Part shown: one piece after another, positions 14,637 to 25,874 of the stretch
How the letters are laid out: every line of letters starts with the position of its first letter
How positions within the stretch are numbered: the first letter of the stretch is position 1
Assembly: GCF_005239225.2 (NCBI RefSeq)
Contig: NC_133289.1
Coordinates: 2,611,501-2,675,500, forward strand
Direction of reading: 5' to 3'
DNA: 64,000 nt
Source: Populus alba
Taxonomy: Eukaryota > Streptophyta > Magnoliopsida > Malpighiales > Salicaceae
Notes under the pieces: model-generated
What the model saw: the letters and a program-made list of their open reading frames with translations, nothing else
Told to the model about the DNA's origin: nothing
The model's database searches: none
Program-made: the position numbers and the translations under genes

Positions 14637-15956
14637 CTAGTTGCCAGTTAATGCAACGTCCAGATTTTGCTGAAAAAGAAGTACGCTACTCTCATCCAAA
14701 CCTAAAAATGCTTCAATTCCACCACCATCTTCAGTGTCCATGAGCGTAACAGTACCAGGACTTGTAGCGGCATCCACGCCATGCACCCAAGAGGGCTTTC
14801 CCCATCCAAAATCTGTTTCATACCATGGCAACCGACACCAAGAGTTTACCATATAGGCATCTATCTCGCTTTTTCTCCATGCTTCATCCCCCTCCCTCAT
14901 CTTCTTGATCATGAGAGAAAATAACTCATCCCCGCTTGAAGCTTTCGCACAATCCTCTACAGCGCTTCTTATTGCATCGTGCACCCGATTTACACAGTCA
15001 TGAAGCTCAATCTTGCTCTCATCATTCGGCACAAATTGCGCAATCACCAAGTTTATGAAGTTTCCACAAGCATACTCGGGCATAGTTAAAGTTGTCTTCC
15101 CTCGCATGTTAACTGTAAGTCCAGAGACAGAAGGCCTCAGGTGGCCGTGGATAGCTCGAGCTACCCTCATGAGAACCATCCATATAAGTCCTGTCACAAC
15201 CTCCACTCGGGTCGGTTGGTATTTCAGCAGCTGGTTTGAATCAAAAGCTGTAGCAATTTCTTTCAATCTTGATATAGTTTCACCTTTAAACACGAAAGAT
15301 TTCCTGACAACCTTTTTAACAGCTCTAACACTTATCAGATCGTCCACCGAAGTGATAGCGGGTATGTTCTTCGGTGGATAAAGAGAACCGAAAGGGAAGC
15401 TCGGACGACAATGTACCTTTTCGATCCCAATTCGACAAGCAATGGCCCAAGTGTTGATGAAGGTACCTACCGTGTATGCATCAGCTATCCTGTGTGCCAC
15501 ACATGTACCAATAGCTACTCCTCCACATTCAAACATATTGATTTGAATGGTTACAAGAGGGCTGTTTTCTGGTTGGAGTACTCGTGGCACCAAACGCGAC
15601 CACATTTCAGTCTTAAACTCTTCTCTTTCGAGAAGTTGAGATAGGGAACCACTAACTCGAGCTTCCAAATATTCTGCTCCCTCGTCACTACACTCAATTG
15701 ACAAATTTCCTTCGATGTATCTCCCCCCTAGCGGGTAAAAGAGGGCTAAGGTTTCAGCTAGTGATTTTTCGATTTTCTTACTCCGCTCGACATTGTTTCC
15801 ACCATGGTCTTCACCATTGGCTGGGTAGTAGAAAACGCAGGGCACGTAGGTGGGAGGAGCAAGCTCGTCAAAACATGAAATATTCAAGTTCTTAAGGTTG
15901 GGTGGAGTTGGAGATAATGGAGCTATCAACTTTCTAGATAAGATTTCAACCTTCAT
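14637..15956 (-). CDS. BAHD acyltransferase (vinorine synthase / stemmadenine O-acetyltransferase-like clade)
   Basis: Intronless 439-residue enzyme. BAHD proteins transfer an acyl group from an acyl-CoA to an alcohol or amine of a specialised metabolite in the cytosol. The catalytic HxxxD is intact as HRIAD at residues 155-159, and the structural DFGWG motif is intact at 382-386. The N-terminus MKVEILSRKLIAPLSPTP, the PLGGR motif at about 75-79 and the VNMRGK segment near 292 are typical. Length fits the family (430-460). The lack of introns and the N-terminal style place it with the vinorine synthase-like clade, which often uses acetyl-CoA; substrate cannot be read from sequence. The start at 15956 is the only ATG matching the family N-terminus. 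It is transcribed away from the AAE gene at 20561. No disabling change was seen. Confidence 0.9.
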   Translation of the reverse strand: MKVEILSRKLIAPLSPTPPNLKNLNISCFDELAPPTYVPCVFYYPANGEDHGGNNVERSKKIEKSLAETLALFYPLGGRYIEGNLSIECSDEGAEYLEARVSGSLSQLLEREEFKTEMWSRLVPRVLQPENSPLVTIQINMFECGGVAIGTCVAHRIADAYTVGTFINTWAIACRIGIEKVHCRPSFPFGSLYPPKNIPAITSVDDLISVRAVKKVVRKSFVFKGETISRLKEIATAFDSNQLLKYQPTRVEVVTGLIWMVLMRVARAIHGHLRPSVSGLTVNMRGKTTLTMPEYACGNFINLVIAQFVPNDESKIELHDCVNRVHDAIRSAVEDCAKASSGDELFSLMIKKMREGDEAWRKSEIDAYMVNSWCRLPWYETDFGWGKPSWVHGVDAATSPGTVTLMDTEDGGGIEAFLGLDESSVLLFQQNLDVALTGN

Positions 15957-16082
15957 GTTCAGAATTGAATTTGTGTATGATTTTACAAGAATTCAAAAAT
16001 CTGGGAAAATATAAATAATCAATTTAAGAGGAATGCTTGAGATATCCTTTGCATAATCCAATTGGCAATGTATATCCTTTGC

Positions 16083-16095
16083 ATATATATATATA
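16083..16095 (-). promoter_or_regulatory. TATA-rich core promoter candidate of the BAHD gene
   Basis: An uninterrupted TA run lies about 130 bp upstream of the BAHD start codon on the minus strand. Reasonable TATA box position, but AT-rich surroundings make this weak. Confidence 0.35.
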
Positions 16096-17588
16096 GGCTC
16101 ATTACTAGCTAGCTTCTTCTAAATTTGTGTAATTGACATGGATATAGTTTTACAAAATTAAACAAATTAAGAGCATTAATTGATGGTACGTTTTAATATT
16201 AAAATCAAGTATTAATGAAGTGGAGTTAAGTCATTTAAATTAATCAATAATTAATGCTTAAGGCTGTGCTGTTAAAACTACAAGAATTAAATTGAATTTC
16301 AATAAATGAATGTACCATGATGTTTAATCCAAGTAACTTCAAGAATTAATATATCCAGGAAGCTTGTATAAGCAATAATCATAACCACAGAACACGTTTG
16401 TAGTTGGATTATTAATCTAGCTTTACTAAGGCTCCAGTTTGATTATTATAAATAAAAATATATTATTTTTTAAAAATATAACTTAACTAATTAGATTTTG
16501 AATTTATTTTTAAGAAATTATTTATTTAAATTCTATAAATTTTAAAGCCATTAAAAATTTATATGCTTTATTAACTTTAAAACACATGAAATTAATCGAG
16601 CAAGTTAACTCAAACATCTATATTAATAATAATAATAATAAATAAATAAATAAATAAAAAATAGAGATGTTAAATATGGTTGGTAGAGACAACTTTGTCA
16701 CCCTTGTAATCCTACCAGGCTCGAATCTGGATTAATCATAGCCCTACATGCCGAATCAAATCTAAATTAATCAAAGCCCTAAGTGCCGGATAATCTTACC
16801 AAACAAAAAAAAAAGTTGTCATCATGAAAATAAACCTACACAAGAACCTAGAAAAGTGGGAAGAGAAAGTGTTACATGGACCTTGGTGTGTGTCTGAACC
16901 AAGCAAATAATTTGACTAGGATCCATTTCATCTTTTGGGCCATAAATGAAGAGAAAGGAATGGACAATGGCAAAACCATTAGGAAAACACAAACCCTAGC
17001 CTCGTAAATTTTGTCTAAACTTACGAGCAATGGCAAATCATTACATAGTTGAGGTGCATGGCCGACCCACCACCATTCCACCATTTAAGGCTCATAAAAA
17101 TCTATTTTATGTTATGGTCATAAGAGTATAAAAGATCAGAGAACATTATGGCATTCTTAATTATCTCTTAACATGTTAGGTTTTCTAACTACTATTGTAG
17201 CCAACCATATGTATTCCCTGCGTGGCTATCCATGTATGCTGTCATACGCGTTGGATATTCATTATAGATGTTAGTACTGTTTATGCACACACAAATCATT
17301 ATGGATAATCCTGTTTATTTTTTAATAATTTATTATGGTTTTTAAAATTTTATTTTAGGCAAATTAATCTTAAGTTAATACCAATTACCTTTGATTTCTT
17401 AGTCAATAATGGGATTTGAAGAATAGAGACTGAAATGAAAAAAACATCAAATATGAGTGGTATTCTGTAAGTTTTTTTTTAAAATATACTTCAATCCTTT
17501 AACTTTCAAAATAACTCAAATTATACGATTTCGGTGCCTTAATTTTTTTTCAAAATCAATTTTGGTACTTAATTTATTTTTGTTATTG

Positions 17589-17590
<2 letters not shown>

Positions 17591-17621
<31 letters not shown>
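17591..17621. repeat. GA microsatellite
   Basis: About fifteen uninterrupted GA units. Simple repeat; a chance open frame runs through it (RERERE). Confidence 0.9.
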
Positions 17622-17622
<1 letters not shown>

Positions 17623-19311
17623 CACTATATTCCAGCAATAAAAAGAGAGAAATATCGTTGTCACAGATTTACACCACCAAAAAGATTGATATTTATGTCG
17701 AATGGTTCCATTTGATGAAAGGAGTTCATGTTAGATTTTTTTTACCTTTAAAGTTCATGAAAAAACAAATTTGAGCTCAGTTTGATTTTTGGTTTCATAT
17801 TGATTTGGGCTTTGGGATAACTTTTTGGTTTTTTTAAGGTTATGGATAGGTTTATAACAGTTTCAAATGTGTTTTAGGTCAAAAAAAGATTAAAAACTAG
17901 TTTTTTTTGGTAAAAAGGCTTAAGCCCTGAATTTTTAGCATCACAATAGCCAAAGTCTTGGTAAATTAGATAATATGTTATGTGATTTAAAAAAAAAAAA
18001 AAAATTAGGTAGACAACATGTCATTCACTTTTAATTGTAAAAAAAAAAAAAAAAAGACTCAATCATGCAGGCCTACACGGGCAAACTTGCATATGGGCCC
18101 TGGCAAAATGGGCTAGGCTCATTAGCGCTAGCCCTTACTTCTTTTTTCTAGAATATTGTTTATAATTCTTTTTTAAAATTAATGCCTTTTTATATGGTTT
18201 TTTCTATAATTTTTTTAATATTTAGATTAATGCCCCTTCTCTTTTTCATTTTGTTTAGAGAACATTTTTTAAATGACAATTATTTTTTTTGGTTATACAT
18301 TTAAATTTTGAAGAGTTTTTATGATTCATCTATATTCATTATTTTTTATTTTTGGTATAGATCTTTTATTTTTATAAATAAATATTTTTAATGTATGCAG
18401 TTTTGCATAATATTGTTTTTCCCTTTAATTTTATTCAATCAATCTAATGTGTCTTTATTTTTATTATCGTTTGCTTGAATAAAAATAATATCTTAATAAA
18501 TAAATTCAATAAACACAACCGGATAAATATTCCATCTTACGAGATTAAATATCTTAATCTATATGTCTTTTAATTTTTTTCTTTTTTTTTAGTTACTATT
18601 TATGGTTTTTTTCTTCATTTATTACCCATATAGTTCTTGATTTATTTAATTACATGTATGCATAAATTTTTTAATTTTTACTTAAAAATCTCTTAAATAT
18701 AAAAACGTCTTAGAAAAAATTGTATATATAATTTTTTTATTTTAAAAACATCTGACCTACAGTAAATTACAGGTAAAGTATCCAGCTACACGTGGATTCG
18801 TGACGTAGATTTGTTGACGTATCATATATGGATCGGTGACATGTGCATCGGTGGTTTTCTCAAACTTGGTACCTAAAACCTTGAAAAAAAAAAAGATTCT
18901 ATAATTATTTATATATCATCCAAAATAAAGGCAAAAAATCTCTGTTGCTGGAGCTTCCCAGACATGGCTGTCATGTGGGCCTCACGAGGAAAGCAAAACA
19001 AAGGGAAAAGCCTTTTTTCTTCCTATCCCGAAACGAAGATGACATTTTTGGTGTTTTTGTTCTTTTTCAGAGTTTTGGTGTCAATTTTCTCAGCAAATCT
19101 TGTGTGGTTTCATTTTCGTTAGATTTTCTGTCCTCTGCTTTTATGGGCTTCCACTTGTTAGAAAATATATGTTAAGATGTAAACATATCATATAGATTTT
19201 TAAATTAAATAACAATTAAGATTTAGAGTTCATCGAACTACAGCAGAAAGCTAATCAATACTATGAAGGATAAAAAAAAATAAAAATTAAATTATTTAAG
19301 AGGTTTTTATA

Positions 19312-19520
19312 GTGTGTTTGAGAATGTGGTTTTGATTACTTTTTAAAGTAATTTTCACTTAAAAATATATCAAAATAATATATTTTTTTTTATTTTAAAA
19401 AAATTATTTTTAATAGTATCCCATCAAAATGATCTAAAAACACTAGAAAAATATTAATTTAAAATAAAAAAAATAAAATTTTTTTAATTTTTTTAAAAAC
19501 ACTTTTATAACACAAAACAT
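19312..19520. repeat. MITE-like dispersed repeat copy
   Basis: Begins GTGTGTTTGAGAATGTGGTT, has ACTTTTTAAAGTAATTTTCA, the core ATATCAAAATAATATA, the CATCAAAATGATCTAAAAA word, and ends with AAAAACACTTTTATAACACA followed by AAACATGCAA. The best-preserved member in this window. Confidence 0.6.
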
Positions 19521-19904
19521 GCAATACCTTAAAAAAATATTAATAAAAAATTTCCGTGTCTTTCATTCACACACAACAACCCTAAAATTTGACATAAAGA
19601 ATCTTTATTTTGACAATACAAAGATTTCTAGGCTATTTTTTCAACACTTAATCAATAATTACAGGAATTTTGTATCCTATTACTTTTATGTATCCTATTA
19701 TTTTTTTCTGCTACATTAATATATATGACAAATTAAAATTATTTTACAGGACTATGAAACTAATCAAATAAATAAAGCAAAAAGAATTATTTTAAAATAA
19801 ATTACTTAATTTTTACATTAGTTTAAATAAATAAATTATTTTTATTTACAAAATAACATAATTCATTACATGTACTAACAAGATATGAAGGGGGAGGAGA
19901 TTTC

Positions 19905-20095
19905 AAGGGTGTTTAAGAGTAAGATAGCGGTTGCGGATCAAAGTTTGTTTTTACAAATATATTAAAATAATATTTTTTTATTTTTAAAAAATTATTTTTT
20001 AAATCAGTTTATCAAAACGATCTAAAAATATTAAAAAAATAAAAAAATTTAAAATTTTAAAAAACACAGTTTCAACTATGTTTTCAAATATTACC
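19905..20095. repeat. MITE-like dispersed repeat copy
   Basis: Begins AAGGGTGTTTAAGAGTAAGA, carries ATATATTAAAATAATATTTT-like core and ATCAAAACGATCTAAAAATA, and ends AAAAAACACAGTTTCAACTA. Same family as the neighbouring copy at 19312. Confidence 0.55.
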
Positions 20096-20455
20096 CTATC
20101 ACGGAAAATGTTAAATGTATAAAAAAAAATTGAATTGAAAATATTTAAGAAAAGAGATTAAATTTGCTATAATATTAACAAAAATATGAGATTTTATTTA
20201 TACTATCCACTGCACACCAACTCCAAATGACTGATGATGTGGTTGGTAAGATGCATCAAGTCAACTTATACTGCGTGTGGTGCAATGCTACCACATAACC
20301 CTCGAGACTATTCACACAGCGTAGTTGATCAGTCGAAGTTGTCTTTTGCAACGACCGAATGAGCTTAAATGTAGCATTAATTATTAATTTATAATCTTCA
20401 AACACCATCTTCTTATCGGGGGAAAACGGACCGGTTTTTTTTATAAGATCAGCGA

Positions 20456-20496
20456 TTACGTCATAGTAGTTTACAGTCTTGATTCCCTATTTATAC
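20456..20496 (+). promoter_or_regulatory. Core promoter elements of AAE copy 1
   Basis: TATTTATA at 20489-20496 lies 65-72 bp upstream of the ATG at 20561. About 30 bp further up, TTACGTCA at 20456-20463 is a bZIP-type TGACG core (as-1-like half site) of the kind bound by TGA factors in salicylate-responsive promoters. The TATA element is conserved in position in the second copy; the TGACG site was not seen there. Function is inference. Confidence 0.45.
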
Positions 20497-20560
20497 CTTC
20501 CACCAACACTCTCTCTTTCTTTCTACACAAGGCTAGCTGGCTTCTCCAAGACTTCCTTCG

Positions 20561-22440
20561 ATGGATCAGCTTCCAAAGTTTGATGCAAATTATGTTCCTC
20601 TCACTCCCATAGATTTCTTGAGTAGAGCTGCCAAAGTTTATGGCAATCGCCTCTCAGTTGTGTACGAAGGAATCCATTTCACATGGCAACAAACATACGA
20701 GCGTTGCCTTCGCCTTGCCGATTCTCTCCGTTACTTTAATATTTCGAAAAACGATGTTGTAAGTTTTTCGATCTCGTATATGTTGTGTCTATGTTTTTTG
20801 TTTTTGGCGGTCAGGATATTCTCGAACTAGCATATTAGTTTTGAGTATTTACAATAGTGTTGTGTTTATTATCTTATTAACAGGTTTCGGTGTTGGCCCC
20901 CAACATTCCAGCTCTGTATGAGATGCACTTCGCAGTGCCCATGGCAGGGGGAGTCATCAACGCCATCAACACCAGGCTAAATCCTAATCACGTAGCCACC
21001 ATTCTACGCCACTCAGAAGCAAAGGTCTTCTTTGTCGACTACCAATTTGTGCAGCTGGCACGTCAGGCCCTCCAAATTCTGATGGAAAGTGAATCTAATT
21101 CATCCAAATTAGTTCTCCCTTCGGTCGTTCTCATTGATGACATCGAGTCACCGACTGGTGCTATTTTCGGTGAATGGGAGTATGAACAACTTGTCCGCAA
21201 GGGCAATCCAGGGCACATCCCTTTTGAGGTCCAAGATGAATGGGATCCCATAGCCTTGAATTACACTTCTGGAACAACATCAGAGCCAAAGGGGGTTGTC
21301 TATAGCCACAGAGGTGCCTTCCTTGGCTCCCTTGGCGTAATTATCGCCTGGGAAATGGCGAGTGAACCTGTGTATATGTGGTCTCTTCCTATGTTCCACT
21401 GTAATGGCTGGACCTTAGCGTGGGGCATTGCGGCACGGGGTGGAACAAACGTTTGCTTACGCAATACCACTGCTAAAGACATGTATAGGAACATCGCTCA
21501 GCACAGGGTGACTCACATGTGTTGTGCACCGATTGTTTTCAACATCCTCCTTGAGGCCAAACCAGAGGAGCGTAGAGAAATCACTTCTCCTGTCCAAATA
21601 CTTGCCGGTGGGGCACCACCAGCGGCCTCACTACTTGAAAAGATGAAGCCATTAGGATTCCATGTCACTCACACTTATGGCCTCACGGAGGTTGGACCAG
21701 CCCTTGTGTGCGAGTGGCAGGCCAAGTGGAACAATCTTCCAAGCCAAGATCAGTCAAAAATCATGGCTAGACAAGGGATTAACACGGTAGCTCTGGCTCA
21801 TATGGATGTCAAAGATTTGAAGACAATGATTGGCGTGCCTAGGGATGGTAAAACAATGGGGGAGATCGTTCTGAAGGGAAGCACTGTCATGAAAGGGTAT
21901 TTCAAGGACCCAAAGGCCACCGCGAAAGCATTCAAGAATGGATGGTTTGCTACAGGCGATATTGGGGTCATACATCCGGACGGATACTTGGAAATCAAGG
22001 ACAGATCAAAAGATGTGATTATATCTGGTGGTGAAAACATCAGCAGTGTAGAATTAGAGTCGGTTCTTTACGGCCATCCAAGAGTCCTCGAGGCAGCTGT
22101 GGTGGCCATGCCACACCCAGTTTGGGGAGAGAGTCCTTGTGCTTTTCTTGCCATTAGAAAGAACTCAGATGGAAAATCTAATGATCTCAAAGAAGCTGAT
22201 ATTATTGCTTATTGCAAGGAAAAGCTTCCCCATTATATGATTCCAAAGAAAGTGGAGTTCCTCCCTGAGTTACCCAAGAATTCAACAGGAAAAATTCAGA
22301 AATTCCAGTTAAGGGATTTGGCACGGAATTTTGTGGTCTCGGAGACCTTCCCTAGCAAGAAGAGTGCCGAAGTCAATCCCAATACAGAAATACAAGGACG
22401 TCAGGCTCAGCCAGCTCGTGTTGCTTCGTCTCGTCTTTGA
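20561..22440 (+). CDS. Peroxisomal acyl-activating enzyme, cinnamate:CoA ligase / AAE11-AAE12-like, copy 1
   Basis: AMP-forming acyl-CoA ligase that activates a carboxylic acid with ATP and joins it to CoA. Two exons, 20561-20758 and 20884-22440, joined in phase 0, give 584 aa. Motifs: AMP-binding P-loop TSGTTSEPKG at 194-203, YGLTE at 331-335, TGD at 423-425, hinge DRSKD at 439-443 and the catalytic Lys536 in NSTGK. The C-terminus SRL (582-584) is a PTS1 peroxisome signal. The start MDQLPKFDANYVPLTPIDFL and WEMASEPVYMWSLPMFHCNG resemble the petunia cinnamate:CoA ligase and Arabidopsis AAE11/AAE12/BZO1 group, which work in peroxisomal benzenoid or short-chain acid activation. The acid used here cannot be told from sequence. 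The region after YGLTE is one residue shorter than in those relatives as I recall them. Intact and probably functional; a near-identical copy lies at 30665. Confidence 0.9.
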
Positions 22441-23263
22441 ACTTCATATCGTTCACATGTTTTTTCCCTGAGCTATACAGACCTACCCCTTTCCATGGAA
22501 TATACCATATTACCTATTTTTATAGCAATATTTTTTTAATTATGGTTTATAATTATCGATTAAGCTCAAGTGAATTAATTTTGTCCCACGATTAAATTAT
22601 GGGTCAACGAGTTAACTATGAAATTTAAAATAAAATTCTTAAAGATGACTCAATTGGTCTCATCAGATTATTAGAATCAATATAAAAAATAATGTAAAAA
22701 TAATCCGGTTTAAATCAATCTCCGAAATAATGACGACTTTAATAATTATAAATTTAAGATGGAATTTCTCATAGTTGGAGTAAGATTCAAATATCTCCAC
22801 CCTAGCTAGAGATATTAAAAATCAATAATAATTACAATGCAAGATTGGCTAAACATCTTACATGTTCTCTCTGCTTCTTACATTTGATTAAATTGAATGC
22901 TATAATCAAAGTCTAACTTCTCATTATTGCATATTTATACATATACACATCCCACCGAGGATTGGATATTTCTATTTGTTCGAAATTTTTAATGAATCTG
23001 TTCATTATTTGAGTGTGATCCAATATTTTTTAATTAATTGTCAAGGCTTTCATACATGGTTTGATCTTAAGATTTATTTAAACAGCTACAGATTCTTTTC
23101 AAGAGTATGACATACCATTGTTTAATAATTACATTAATTGTTCATGAAATTTTTAATATTAGAAGAAATAAAAAAGGAATTTGTTTTATGGTTTCAAATC
23201 ATTGTGGGATTGCTTTACCTACTAGCTTCAAAACAAATTGGTATAATTGTTAATGATGTTTAT

Positions 23264-23268
<5 letters not shown>

Positions 23269-23310
<42 letters not shown>
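23269..23310. repeat. TA microsatellite
   Basis: About 21 uninterrupted TA units. Confidence 0.9.
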
Positions 23311-23315
<5 letters not shown>

Positions 23316-24150
23316 ACGGATTTAATTTTTAAAACAATATTCAAGAGGATTTATTATAATAAAAATAAATTTTTAGTATGATTGTGAAAACCAAGTTAAA
23401 CCCATGGGAAAATTTGTTTAATCTTTCTATAATGTACTGAAATAAAATAAGAACAAGGATATGAATAAAAAAATTTAAAAATAAAATTCTAAAAATAAAA
23501 TAATAATATAGTGAAAAACCTGTTATAAAAAGTAAGATTTGAAATATAAAATGCAGAATTTTTTATTTTTTAGCAGTTGGCTCAAGATAATTACAACAGA
23601 TGATAAGATTGTAATCAATTACAATATGGTGATACATTTGAAGGGAAATGGTAATTAAAAACACTTTTTTGAACAATGAATCTTTATTTATAACTTCCAT
23701 ATTCGTTAAATTCAACCAAAGAATATAAACAGGATTAATCTAGTTTTACCGTTTCATACTTAAATATTAAGGATAATTCTCATCGATTTTCAAGGCAACA
23801 AGATAGCAATATTAAGGATCAACTCTTTAGGGTTAGCAATATTAATGATGTTTTTTGGATTTAATCAATACTGTTGTAAACTTTCCGGGTGAACTTTATT
23901 TTTCTCCTTTAAGATTCATCAATGTTCCATTTCTACCTTTGTAATTTGAAGTTCTCAATGTTACCCTTCTAGTTTACATAAATTTCCATTGTTACTCTTA
24001 ATCGTTGAGTAGCCTACTTTTTTCTTTTTTCTTTTTTTAATTTAGTTGTGTGTTTTTCTTATTTTTCCTTTTCTTTTGAGATATTAATTATAACACATAT
24101 GAGATTTTAGAGCAAATGAGTATATTTTAGGGTAAGTTAGCAACTATTTA

Positions 24151-24503
24151 AACAACTAGCATTCCAAGATTTTATACATCTAAGGTTTAAACAAATGACT
24201 ATTTTTCTTTTCATTCAATTGTCATATCAATTGTGAAAGTTAATGAATTACGGTTATTTTTGCTTATTAGCATGTTAAAAAAAAACACTAATAAACTAAA
24301 ACAATTTAAAAATAAAAATTAATGAAATAATGCAATTTGTATATGTCATGATTGAAAATCACGTATCGGTCAATGATATTAAGAAAGATCATTAAAGGTG
24401 ACCCGAGTGTAATACACTTACTCCTGAAAAGAACCATCATTCCTTGATTTTATAGATTTAAAGTTTGAATAAATGACTCCTTTTCTTTTCATATAATTTT
24501 TCA
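24151..24503. repeat. Pair of diverged direct repeats, about 75 bp each
   Basis: 24151-24226 and 24430-24503 align along their length: both have CATTCC, then GATTTTATA, then a TTTAAA-like word, AAATGACT and TTTTCTTTTCAT in the same order. Spacing is about 280 bp. Could be a tandem duplication or the ends of a tiny element; no diagnostic ends seen. Confidence 0.5.
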
Positions 24504-25020
24504 TAACCCATTTTTGGGTTATTCCTCAATTTTTACCCATTTTCCTTTTTAAAATAAAAATAAATAATAAATAATAATAGCAAGGAGATTGACGATGTGG
24601 AAAGCTAGTTGAGGAAGGATTTCAGATATGCATAAAATCAAGCAAAAAATTTGAATAGAATTGAGAGTTTAATTATACCTCATTGTACCCAAAACTTGAG
24701 AGATAATACAGATTTAAGGTCAAATTAAACCATTATTGGATGAGTCTGTATAACAATTAAGCTCAATGACATAATTAGATTTTGAATATACTAATTTGAT
24801 TTAATCATGAGCTAAATTAAAAGTTAAATTATGCTTAAGAATTAATTTGGGATTTAATTAAGTGCAAGGACTTAAATATACTTTAAATGAGTCAAATTAA
24901 TTTTATTAGGAACTTAATTGGTAAAAACTTAAGTTTAAGACCTCAATTTGGGCTTAATTGCAAAGATTGGAATTTTAGAGGACTAAATTTATTTTTTACA
25001 AAGTCAATTGGTTCAAATCA

Positions 25021-25296
25021 AAGGTGAAGTTGCAGGAAAATTAGAAGTTTAGGGTCAATTAACAGGCTAAATTGAAGAAACTCGTAGCTAAGGACCCTTT
25101 TGAAAAAGCCACCAAACTCTAGACTTAATTAACTGAAATCAAGGGTAAAATTGAAGAGAATTAAAAGTTTAATGGTCAATTTACATAAATCCAAGACCAA
25201 GGACCAAGATTAAAAAAGTGTTGAAATTCGGGGCTGATGTTAAATTTCAGCAAGGGCAAAATTGCATAAAATTAGAAGTTTAAGGTCAATTAAAAG
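25021..25296. repeat. Noncoding tandem array, period about 113-120 bp
   Basis: Three units starting near 25021, 25141 and 25254 share AAGGxxAAxTTG followed by AAATTAGAAGTTTA or its close variant and GGTCAATT. The words AGGACC and CCAAATTGAA in the spacers are typical of noncoding parts of plant LTR retrotransposons, so this may be a leader or LTR remnant. Confidence 0.5.
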
Positions 25297-25802
25297 TGTG
25301 ATTAAAAGATATTAAAAGCCAGAGGACCAAATTGAACTTTGACCAAACCCCTAAATTAAAACCCTAAAAAAGTACAAAATAGCGTCGTATTGAATGGTAA
25401 AAAAAATCAGACCAGACGACACGTCTAATTCCATGTATTGAAGATCAAGAAATCAAGGTCCAAAGTCAACAAAAAACTAGCTCCTACCTCTAATTCCCAC
25501 CTTCCTTTTTTTTTCTTCCAACTTTCTTTCTCTCTCTAATACTACTTCAGCGAAACCACTGCCTCCAGCCACCATGTGCCACCAGACAAGCCACTAACCA
25601 CTTCACCTTGTTGTCAGGTGAGCCTTTTCTCTTCTTCTTATTCTTCCTTTTCTTCCTCTCCCCCCTACCATGCCTACTACATGCATTATGGATGCAAATG
25701 GAAGAAAATAATTGACATAGTCATTAGGTCGAGCCAGTGACCATGTAGGCCTGGGCTGAACCCGTTTGAGCCCAGCCTAAATGGTTGGGTTGGGTCTAGC
25801 CA

Positions 25803-25803
<1 letters not shown>

Positions 25804-25852
<49 letters not shown>

Positions 25853-25874
25853 TGAGAGTGAGAGTGAGAGAGAG
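25804..25874. repeat. Compound TG/AG microsatellite
   Basis: About twelve TG units followed by about eleven AG units and then interrupted GAGAGT units. Confidence 0.9.

Larger units (their letters stand above)
16100..20450. other. Intergenic region between the BAHD gene and the first AAE gene
   Basis: No gene supported. It contains a short direct duplication at about 16723-16790 (two TCTxxATTAATCAxAGCCCTA units), a GA microsatellite, long T runs, a GC-richer patch near 18060-18150 with GGCCC words, and two MITE-like copies. A G-box CACGTG is at about 18789-18794, far from either gene. Confidence 0.5.

Noticed and set aside
15013..15381. 122-codon plus-strand frame within the BAHD gene
   Set aside because: Antisense of the intact BAHD coding sequence, no independent motifs.
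16660..16800. tRNA-like words (GGCTCGAATCTGG) near a small duplication
   Set aside because: No cloverleaf can be formed with an acceptor stem and anticodon arm at proper spacing.
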